A DNA stretch of 64,000 nucleotides from Motacilla alba alba. Its lineage: Eukaryota; Chordata; Aves; Passeriformes; Motacillidae. The stretch covers positions 52,219,652 through 52,283,651 of the forward strand of contig NC_052017.1 of NCBI RefSeq assembly GCF_015832195.1, written 5' to 3'. Below are positions 50,855 through 61,420 of the stretch, in pieces. A program made the position numbers and the translations under genes. Each line of letters starts with the position of its first letter. The first letter of the stretch is position 1. The notes under the pieces were generated by a model. It was not told the origin of the DNA, did no database searches, and saw only the letters and a list, made by a program, of their open reading frames with translations.

Positions 50855-50928
50855 CATGATTTACCAGCATGAAATACTGGAAGGAAGCATGACTTACCAT
50901 GACTTACCAGCATGAAATACCAGGAAGG
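50855..50928. repeat. 31-bp direct duplication with a partial third copy
   Basis: Copy 1 at 50855-50885 and copy 2 at 50898-50928 share 'ttaccagcatgaaatac' and differ at only a few positions. Between them, 50888-50897 repeats the first 10 bases of copy 2 (catgacttac), so the array reads as full copy, partial copy, full copy. It looks like a slippage-generated nascent minisatellite. Confidence 0.9.
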
Positions 50929-53900
50929 TATTTTGTACCATTTTTCAGAGGGCTTACTAGTGTTGTGTCTACAGTCTGGTTTGTTTGAGTCAGAATAATT
51001 TGAGGGAATATGGTGAAGCCTCTTCAGTCAGTGTTGACCTGTCAAAATGTAAAACCACAATTGTTTTTAGTGTTAGTGTACTAATGTACAGATTAATTTA
51101 GGGTTTTCTTCTAGACCAGCAGATACAGACAACAATTTTGAGATTGCCTGCAGATTAATATAAGTATTTGAAGTGTTTACTCAGATCTAAGAATTAGCTG
51201 TTTATTTATAACTAGTTGAATTATAGGTACATAATTCCCAAGTTTTGTTTAAAATATCCTTAATGAGAAATCCAGAAACTCTTGCCAGCTGTATCAATGA
51301 CCAATTTCTCCCCTCACTTCCCTGAATAATGAAGAAAACCAAAACAGATTGCTCATTACTTTGCATTCTTACCATTCTGAGGTCACAAGTTCCAAAATCA
51401 AAAGAGCATCCTACAGAAAAGCTGGTTTTATGTTGATTTTCCCTTGGATGCTTTTCCAAATCATTGTATGTTCCCTGTTACTGAATATTCTAAAAAGACT
51501 GAATATAAATTCCCAGACAATCTACTCTCATGGGTTTTATTTAATCTATTTTTAAATTATAGCACCTCTTGCTAATCTCTTACTGGGGGAAAGGGATGAT
51601 GTTTTAAAAATGCCTTTTTTAAGCATTTAGCATTATAGCAGTTATAACATTATAATAAAGGATTATAACACTTTTAAGGATTAAAGCATGCTCAGGTCAA
51701 CATGGAGTGCTTTAAATACAAAATTGAGTCTTTCCACCTGAAGTGTTTGGAAGTATTACCTCTTTGCAAAGGGCTTTATAATTCACATTGGTGAAACAGG
51801 GAAGACAAAGCCCACATTCTTAAATTATTTATCAATAAATGAGGATTTTTAAATTATTAATTAATTTATAATAGTAACAGCTATCTGCTACATTGATTGA
51901 GCAAAGCAAAAGCAACGTGCCTCCATTGGATCTGAACAGGAACAGAACTACTGAACGTGCTTGGTGCTGCTCTGTGCCATGGCACCTGCCCATGGCAGCC
52001 AGCGGGACACACCCCATGAGCAAAACCTACTGCACTGGGTCCTCCTGATCTAATGCCAAATATAGTTAACAAGGGAAAAAACTCATGCAAATAGGGGAAT
52101 GTGTCAGAACTGAAATCTAGGGTAGGAGAACACAATCCTGATTCTGGGTCTCCAAAACTTTTTATAAAGTTCACGTACATTCTGTGTGGGACCATCAGAT
52201 CTTTCCCAAAGTCCATGGAGGAAAAAAAAACCCCAAACCAAAAACCTAAGTAAAATACTTTCAAGGATTCCAGTGTGTTTTGGAGCCAGATCTGTATGAT
52301 CAGAGCAGTACTAATAGTTAAAACATCTATGTCTATGGGAAACAGTGCTCATTTAGAAATCATTTTCCTTTACAGAATTCTCAGACTGTACCTTACATGC
52401 AAATTTCATTAACGTAGATGATAAAATAATACAATAAGATACCTTTTTTTGTCCAGAATTCTCAGAGTAATAAAAAGAACAGTGGCCAAAAGTGCTTTAA
52501 ATATATTAACATTTTTTTTAACTCTGCAAGCCTTTGTTCTCAAGAAAGAAAACTGCTGTTTCACTTCCCTGAAGCCATTGGTAATATGATGCAAAAACAT
52601 CAGAGAAAATCTAATCCAAGATAGGTGCAGTCCCCAAGGGAACATGCTCTTCTTTGTTTTATATTTCCATTGGAAATCTTGGAGATTTTGCATGCAAACA
52701 TCTTATTTCATGGGGCTGCTTCTCAAATTGAGAGATTAAATCTAGGCTCGGTATAAAAGCCTTTTCAATAAAGTGGGTTGCACAGTCTTCTGTTTACAGA
52801 AAATTGATGCATCATCTGATATGTCTGAAATTGCTAACTTCTGTTTCAGTAAAGCTGAAGGAATTTCAACCAGCCCATTATCTAATCAAGAAAAATATTC
52901 CCTTAGCATCTTGTTTTAAGGTAGCTGGCTGGCAAGCACTGTTTGGACTACTGTATATCACAATTCATTACAGTTGCAAAATGGACTGATTTTCTTGAGA
53001 AAGTGATATTTTCAGAACTATTCATCATCCACAAAGTGTTCATAAATGCCTCAATAGCTACAAAACAGCTCTTAAATCCTAACTTCATTTTGGTTTTTTC
53101 CCCCCTTCATTTCATACATAATCAACATTTAAATATGTAAGTGGTCATTCTTGTTGCGTGAGCATTGACTGAAGTCGCAGCAGTAGCGACACTCAGTATG
53201 AGCCACAGCTGATTTGTCAGCCCTCAGAGCTTTATGTGTCCCCTGTGCCCGTTATTAACTTACCTTCCACCAAGGCAGAAACAAGCTGAGTTTGCTCAGT
53301 CCTCAGCACACTGATGTGACTGAATACATCCCTTGCATTCCAGCAAAATTGCAACGCAAATTTTTTCAGGTAGCAGGAGGGAAATGTGCCTGTTAGTGAA
53401 ACCCAAACCGTCTGTTAGTGGACCCAGCAGCACAGGGCCAGAACTTCTCTCCTGCCCCTTGGTGATGCTCCATCCAACATGCAGACTTCAGGTCCTGCCA
53501 GACAGTTGTATCCAGCAGCAGAAGCTGGAATTCCAACAGCTTTTCCTGGCAAATTTGTCAGGGTGTGAGCAACTGGAGAGGGCAGTGCAGTAATGCGTGG
53601 GTGTGCTTCACCAGGTCCACACACCTTTATCACTGCTGTTCTCAGGCAAGTGACACTATTTAAAACAAACGCCACGGAAACTTTTCAACCCGGAATGCAC
53701 AAATGAAAGCTGACACAAGCCTGGCTGAGAAGCAGGGCAGGTAAGGTGTACAGAACCAAGGTCATGGCCCAGTGTCTTTACAGCTGCTGCATTTCATCTC
53801 CTACCAAGTAAGAAAGAGATTAAAGCTTTAATTAACAATGCCAACCTTTTCTGCAGGACTTTGCATGAATAGATCTCAAAGGCCTTCACTAATGAGTTAA

Positions 53901-55850
53901 GTAAAAAAAGTGTGCATCTCCTGGGTTCCCAACCAAGCCTCCCAGCACTGCTGCTTCCTTCCTCACCATTCCTCCCCTCCTTTGGTTTCATGGAGAAGAT
54001 CAAGTCTCGTATGCTTGCAGGGTAGGACCATTGACACTCCTCCATGCCTGGAAGGGGCTTCAATGTCTACTGAGGCAAGAAATACAGAGGATATTTTTCT
54101 GGATTTAGCTTTAAGAAATAAAAAACTGATTCCTGTTCCCAGGAGGTGCAGTGAGAAATGTATCTGAAGCAGAATCTGCTGCCACATACCTTTTACTAGT
54201 GTTTTCATCTCAAGGTTACTTTTATTAAAAAAATAATTCTCTTGGTAGAGAAGCCAATTAACACATGGATTTCGAATTTAGATTTTAGATATTTGTTTTA
54301 ATGAGCAAATTAAACTTAATCCCAAACTCCTGTAGTTTTGAAAAATTGCTGTTTTGCAAATTATAGCAGTTCTTCTAGGTACCTAACTAGCACTCAGGCC
54401 TTAATGTACTAGGCATAGTCCAAAAACAAAAAAAAAGGAGAGAAACCCTTCCCTGATGAGTTCCTGAGCTAAATACATAGGTTGAGGTAAAGAGAACATG
54501 AGATTATACATCATGTGCAAGACAGGGCCAGTCACCTAGCTGTCTGTCTGCATGCCAACTTCTGCTGCTTCTTCTCTTGGGAGGACATTTACTTTCAACT
54601 AACAAGCTGCTACTTATCTAACAGTACCATCTGAAAACTATTTTATAAAACATAAATAAATTGGTCAAATATCTGTAATAAAAGCAATTAGAGCTAGCAA
54701 GACCGATGAGAGCAGGCTGTCCCAGAGGCAGCAGGGTCAGGACGGGAGTGCCCCATTATCCTGCCCTTTCTGCGTGAGTCCCTCAGAGGAGCAGATGCGA
54801 GAATGGCCTCTCACAAGACTTCCCACAATGGAATCCCCCAGCCCTTGTCCAGAACAAAGCTTTTTTTGTCAGCCTCATGCTTTTTCTGTACAGCCATGGT
54901 GCACAGACAACCTGAGGCCTGGGGAGGCACTGAAGTTCCAGGATAGCTCATCTCCCCTCCATGTCTGGAAATATACCCCAGGCCCTTCCTGGTCCTTTTC
55001 TATCTGTCTTCACCTTTCCAAAAAAAAAAAAGTCTTTCCATGTCTGCTGAAGACAGTAGAGAAAAACATGAAGATGCTGGTAGTGTGAAGAGTTTCAGGT
55101 GTCAATTCGGATAAACACCCAAACAGGGAAACCAGCTTCAAACCTTGATCCCACCTGAATAGCGCTCAGAAACTCAGCTCTGGCAGCTGCTCCTCTGAGT
55201 CTGATGGTAAAGAACTCCAGGCTGTCCTCTCCTCCTGCCAGCACCAGTGGTAGCCCCTTTCCATCCCTCTGATGACTACAGATACTCACTGAAGAAAAGC
55301 AAACACAGACAAAGGTTTTTTTCAGTGTAACACAACACTTTCAACAAATTTCATGTGTGAAAGAATTTTTGTGTAAATAAATGTATAAAGAATGGGGGGG
55401 ACAAGGGATTATGAGCTGACTACTACCCAGGATCCTCTCAGCTCCAGAGGGAGAGTCATCCACCGGAACCAGTGCCATGGGCTACGCAGCAAGGCCAATT
55501 CTCACACTAGGTTATGCAGTTGCTCAGGCTCTGTTTAATCAATTGGAAATCTTTCCTGAGGCAGAACTGAAGTAGAGGCTTAACCCATTGTCATTGGACA
55601 GAGCAGCAAAACCTCACAGGGTGAGAAGAGGAAATCCCAGATGTGTCTCTCATGGGCAGCTCCCTGTTTTGGTGACTGTTAACTTACTGCATTTTTTTCC
55701 CTTTGTTCCTGAAAATGTCAGTGATGTAAGAAAGGCTTATGACCACCTCCCCCTCACACGCTGTAGGGTTTGATCCTTGAAGGAGATGGAAGTGATCCAT
55801 GAAGAAGTGCCTCACAGGCCATTGCTGCTGAGAGGGGGAGGCTCCCTCTT
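50929..55850. other. Non-coding, no feature recognised
   Basis: AT-rich sequence becoming somewhat more GC-rich after about 53150. No gene or repeat family was recognised. Open frames up to 127 codons (52264-51881, minus strand) have no known relative. Confidence 0.5.
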
Positions 55851-55856
55851 TGACTG

Positions 55857-56335
55857 GGAGGTAATGCTAGGAGAGCTCACAGGCTGGAAATGGAGGATAA
55901 GATAGGAATGGAAGCCTGCAGCTGGGGAGCAGAGGCTAGAGATTACTTTTTTATTATTTTATTTTAAACATATGTATTAATCATGGCTCAAAGCAGGGAT
56001 GGCAATGGGAAACTGCAGCTGGAATGGGTAAGGCAGGAGGAGGAGGTGATTTTTATTTCAGACATAAATTATGTATTAATTGTGGCTTGAAGGAGGGGTC
56101 AGTGTGGGAATCTGTAGTGCAGAGAGGACAAAAAGGAAAGATGATTTCAATTGCAAGTATATTTATTGAAGTGTAACTCAAAACAGGGACTGGATGGGAA
56201 TCTGCAGCTGGAACTGATAGGGTAAAGGAAAATATTGCTTTGGTGGGGCGGTATTATTTTAAACACATGAATAAGTCCTTAGCTCAAAGCAGGCACAAGG
56301 GTGGGAATCTGCAGTTTGAGGATGTCAAGTAACAC
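55857..56335. repeat. Diverged minisatellite, about 98-bp period, five copies
   Basis: Each unit carries an AT-rich part (such as 'ttaaacatatgtattaa'), a 'ggctcaaagcaggga' block and a 'gggaatctgcagctgg' block. The CTGCAG-type anchor falls at 55916, 56013, 56112 (as CTGTAG), 56202 and 56309, giving intervals of 97, 99, 90 and 107 bp. Copies are clearly related but substantially diverged with indels, so the array is old. Unit boundaries are arbitrary, and the first copy is the most degenerate. Confidence 0.88.
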
Positions 56336-59300
56336 TTGCGGGAGAGAAGATCTTTATGTCTTTTCAGGTGCATTCAGAGCTTGGGAAGGTTGCTGGGCTG
56401 ACTTTGCTGGCGCTGAACCACCATCTGTTCTCAGAAATGGGTAATTCAGGATTCCATAGCAGCCTTCCTCTTCCCTGCTGGCTCTCGCGAGTCCGCTCTG
56501 CCTGACAAACACAGATGTGCCTACGTGACCGTCGCAGTGCAGCTCACAACTGGAGAGCAAGGCAGCTGGCTCTAAATGCAGCGTGCAGCTGCACTCAGTG
56601 GGACCAGTTTTGCTCAGGAATGGTTGCAGCTACCATGACACCACAGTAGAGCCCAGACTTCCTGCAGGGCAGCAGCAGTGTGGATGACTGTGGCCCGTTT
56701 GCCCTTTGCCTGGCCACCAGGCAATGGTCACTCCCCATTGCCTCAGTAGGCCACCATCCCTCATAGTGATGATAAGTGATCTCCAGGCTGTGAGGTTTCC
56801 CTGCAAAGAATGTCAGATGGAGCCAGCTGGGAGTGGGGCCATGTGCTGCCTATGCTCACTCTTGTCTGGGCAACAGGAACGGTCATTCCCCTGGAATTAG
56901 CCTAAAGGTTGGTATGTTCTGGAAACTCATTTTATTGGAGAAGGCACATCTTGGAATTCAAATGGCGTGGAGTATTGGTTAGAAAGAGAACACTGAGCCC
57001 ATGGAAATGTCACCAAAGTGCTAGTGCCAATTAATGTTCATGTATCCCAGGCCTTTCCTGTCTGACGTTCTGGTCAGAAGCCTTGTGTCTGGCCAGTATG
57101 TTCTGTATTGCAACCCTGAGCAGGAACATTCCACAGGGTGATGTCTGAAGGAGCCACTAAACACCATGGATTTTTTTTTCAGTGCATCATTGCAAAACCA
57201 CCTGTCCTGAGTAACTTTTCACTAACAAACTGTGAAGACTGTTAGAGTATTCATGGAGCTTCAGAACATAATTTAAATTTTTTTAAGATAGTTAGCTTTA
57301 GTGTTTGCTTCTTTGCTCCGAAAAAGTAAAAAAAAAAATTAGAGAAATACTTGATACCAGGCTTTGCTTTACATACTTTTCATGAGGTATACCGGTGTGT
57401 GTTTCCCTTCTGGCTCTACAAAACATGCCACTATATCTGCCCTGCTGCTTTCTTTTGAAATTCCCACAAGTGCAAACCCTCTTTACTCATACTGTGCATA
57501 TTTGTGTACCTCATGTATATTATATAATTGAGCTTTTGCTCTGTATAAGTGTATGTTTCCCAGTGTCTACCACACTCAGGAGAAGTTATTCCTGAAGGAG
57601 ATTCAAAGTGCCTGAACCATCATGGTACAAAATTTCCCAGTAGGCTCCAGAGCTTTTTAGTTGCCTTGTGGGACTCATGCATGGCATGGTGCTAAGTGTT
57701 GAAGGAGACAGGACTTCTTGCCACTTAGAGGAAGATCAGTGCTGTGCTCATCAGCTGTACCTGACTTTGCTTTACACATGACAGACCGTCACTGAATGGT
57801 GAGTTGCAAATGAGAAACTGGTCAGAAAGTCTGAGGAATTGGTCAGAAGGTTTAGCATTAGTTTATGCTGTTGACCACTTGTTATACTTGAGGAATGCAT
57901 GTCTTGAGGTAAACATTGATTTTACCTTAATTCATGCCAGCTGTGGGCACTCCAAAGTGGGCCCTTAAAAGGTCTCTTTTCCTCTGAGCGAAACAGCAAA
58001 TCTTTGCTGCTTTTCTTGGTCTAAGCAGAATTGACATGCACCTTGTTCCCTATCCTCTGGATCTCAGATTTGCTCACATTTCAGTGCTTGGGTTGCTCTT
58101 TGCCTGTGTTAGCCAGCGAGGAAGAGATAACCACAGTTTTCAGGCAACGTACTGTGCCAAACTCACAGTCCACACCTTGATCCAGTATCAGTCACCTTCA
58201 AAAGCTCATCCTGATTTTCTCCACCTCAGTGAGCAGGGGGAGACACCCTCATAAGCTCAGTATGTCGCAAAGGCCTTGCTATATCTGAGTTCTTATTTCA
58301 ATGCTCAAAACCTTCCCAAAATTGCTATGAATTCATATTAGCTTAAACCAAACTTTCTGGAGCTACTCTATGTCTTGTGAATTAATAAGGATTTCTAAAA
58401 ATGATCATCAAACTGGCTTTCTTTTATCCTGTTCTTTCCTCATTCTCCTTAAAAAAAATAGAAGAGGTTTGGATTTTTTCTTATTATTGGTTTCAACTAA
58501 AAGCTTGATTTTTTCCCCTCATTGCAAACTTAAACAAGCAGGGGGGGTAAAAAACCCATTTTCTTTTTAGTTTAATTGAGTGTGTGAAAACTGAGGACAC
58601 TTAAGTATTTCTTGAATTTCAGATCTTAATAAGAGCTACTTTCTATTGCAGATTCTCTGATTTTACAGGTTTTACAAGTTCTACCATCAGCCAAATTTCC
58701 TACTTTTATGTTACTAACTTTTTTTGTTTCACGGACCAATAGCAATCAGATTTAGGGCACAAAATAATTTAAAATTTCTACCTCTTCCAAAATGACATGA
58801 CTTTTCTCCAATATTCACACATGGAAGACAGCAGGCAAAAAATGTAAGAGAAAATAAATAAAAAAGAATTCAAACTATAGTCTAGTTTTTGCATACCTGC
58901 AAACATAAACAACAACAGTTGATTGTGAATGTATCTAAAAGGTTGAGGTGTCCATGGATTATTCTAAAAAGCTTAAGAGCTTTTTTTTGATTAAAAATGG
59001 TCCATAAATACATCTGTATATAAAGGTTTAATAAAAGCAAAGTCAAGCACTCTTGACTGTGAGGTATTCATGGTTCAGTATTTGAATATTATTTGGAGAT
59101 GACCGAGAGTGGCTCCTTTTTCATTCATGACTGTTGTGTAGCTCTGAGCCCAGATGCTTCTGCTTCAAAAGTTTTAAAACTGATGATATTTAAGAGAAAA
59201 ATTAAAAGTGGATGTATTCTTACTTGTGGGTCCATGGTCTTGGGTTTTTAGAAGACAGTTCAAACAGCTGGAGTAAGCTGAAATCAGTGCATGTCTATAT

Positions 59301-60990
59301 GGGAAAGATAAGTAAATTATCTGCTGTTGGAATAGACACCAATCATGGTGGGGGTGTGTGTGGGGGGGTGGAAATAATGTTATTATCCTCTGAAGGTTTT
59401 TAATTTTTTGAAAAAAAGTCTCAAATAAAATGGAGATGAACATTAAATATTGTATTTGGTCACCCAAAATGTTCAAACCAGTAAAATTTTACACTGAAAA
59501 GGGCACGGTTTTTTCAACACCATTAAAATAGTATCTTGATATCTTCAAAATGTTTTCCCAAATTTTGTCAAAATGAGAAATGTTCAGAACTGATCTTTTT
59601 TTTACATGAAACATTGATTTTTGGTTAATGAATGTGCATTTGCTTAAAAAAAAAAAGTTTCCTAAATTCCTACTAGATAGTGCTTTTTTAAATTCTCATT
59701 TTGAGGATGCTTAGGATGCTAATGTAAAGAGACAGCTCATCCAAATTTAAGTTTTTTTTCTTGTCACTCTCATTGGCTTCTCAGTAAAAGCAAAGGTTTA
59801 CAGTGAAGACTGTGTCTTTCTCTTGAATTTTATGTGTACCTACTGTTCTTTACCCATTTTCAAACAGAGCTCCAAACTAAGACTTTTTCTGTTTTGTAAG
59901 ACAGCAATCATTGAACACATCACAACTTTACCTGTGCAAACACCTCCATTTCAAGACACAATGAACCTTTAACTCCCATAAGCTAAATCAGGACATGACA
60001 TAGCTCTTATGGGTGCAATTTTTGCCTTCTCCAATCTTCCCTTGGTTCTCTCTGTCATCCTTTTTCAGTTCAGTCAAGTTGTGTGTCGGATCTCGCTGCT
60101 TCCTGGGTTCCCAGGCTTTGAAGCCTTACTGTCCTCCAGTTCCTGGCTCTGCAGTTCTCATCCTCAAACCTTTGCTGATCATACTCTCTGTACGATACTT
60201 CCCTGGGGCTTCAGACTGCCTATTGATACTTTCTCTTTCATATCCTCATCTCGGCTTCTGCTGTATTTCTCTCAAGCTTGAATTCATTCATGGCTAAATT
60301 GCTCCAACTTGAAGATTTTAGAGTTGTGAGGAGCTAGAATCTTCTTACATTAGACTAGACATGTAAAACACAATACTCAAAGTGTAAGGAAAGCAAATAA
60401 TGGAAAAAATTACATTCCCTCCCACCTCCCCTCCAGCAGAAGCATGATAGCTTTGCAGCATCATCTAGCTAAGGAAATACCTATGAGAACTAGGCTTCCA
60501 AAAAATAGTGAGACTCAGATCAGCAAATGACATTAGATATGGGAAATCACAGGAAAGATGAAGCATACGCTTCTGAAGTGTTAGCAATGCAAACACTTCT
60601 TTCATGATGCTAAGAGCTGAATAACCCTGGAGAGAGCGTGCTGTAAGCATAATGCAAAGTGCATGTAGGACTAAAGCGCTAAAAAATTAGCTTCCTATCC
60701 CCAGAACTGCACAAGGCAAGCACTGTGCTTATCGCCTCTGCAACTCATAGAAGTTTGTGGGATTGCCAGCACAAACAGCTACACAGGAAAAGCTAGGTGT
60801 ACACAAGGAACTCTTGGTGTACATCCAAACAAAAGAAAGAATCCAGGGCGAAGAAGCATGAATGTTAATAATCTTGCCAGAGATCCTTTCTTCGAGGCTA
60901 ATAGTTCAGTAACCTCCTTTGATGTATGACTTGAATATATCACAGCATCTGCATGCCTCCAGCACCTCCCTTAATGCACAACTACAGCCA
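56336..60990. other. Non-coding, no feature recognised
   Basis: No gene or repeat family was recognised. A G-rich stretch at 59347-59371 has a G5 and a G7 run separated by GT units. A short hairpin at 58966-58985 (8-bp arms, 4-nt loop) is followed by T's. Confidence 0.5.
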
Positions 60991-60999
60991 GAATTAATT

Positions 61000-61420
61000 A
61001 GTAAGCAGGAGAGGGAAGGAGCAAATGACCCCGTATGATGCCGATCATTTTGTTCTTACTGCTAGTGCAGCACTACCAATAATTTAAGCAGAATTTTAAT
61101 AAAGCACACATGGTGGCTGGTTTCCAGTAGCCAAGGCTCTGTGGTAGACTTCACACCCTATAGCCTTTAATTATTAATCTCTGTGAACAACAAAAACCAG
61201 AGATGCCTAAGGTACTGGACAAATCCCTTGACCTGCTCAGACAAGAGATGAATGTCCATTTGATTAATTCTTCTATTTACCTGTCCATTTTATTACTCCA
61301 AATTTAATTAATTTTATTTGCACTGAGGGATAACATTATCTTGCAAGTGAGCAAATCAGCAAAACAGAGAATTCAGCTCGGCTTAATCTAAAAGGTTTCA
61401 AGAGAGAAGTTGGATTCCAC
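61000..61420. promoter_or_regulatory. Candidate conserved enhancer, homeodomain-motif rich
   Basis: Within about 400 bp there are several TAATTA/ATTAAT-type cores: 'gaattaattag' (60991), 'tttaattattaatctc' (61167), 'tgattaattc' (61262) and 'tttaattaattttatttgc' (61303). They sit in complex sequence rather than a simple repeat. Such clustering is typical of developmental enhancers in vertebrate gene deserts. AT-rich background makes chance clustering possible, so confidence is low. Confidence 0.28.

Noticed and set aside
48334..52404. Three further perfect ATGCAAAT octamers (48334, 52085, 52397)
   Set aside because: Several exact 8-mers of this AT-rich type are expected by chance in 64 kb on two strands. 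They are scattered without other motif clustering.
58966..58988. Hairpin followed by T-run, like a bacterial intrinsic terminator
   Set aside because: The stem is only 8 bp and AT-rich, and the window is eukaryotic nuclear DNA with no adjacent gene. Chance is sufficient.
59347..59371. G-rich stretch as a second G-quadruplex motif
   Set aside because: Only two long G runs are present (5 and 7) with GT units between. The four-run pattern is met only by splitting the G7 run, so it is weak.
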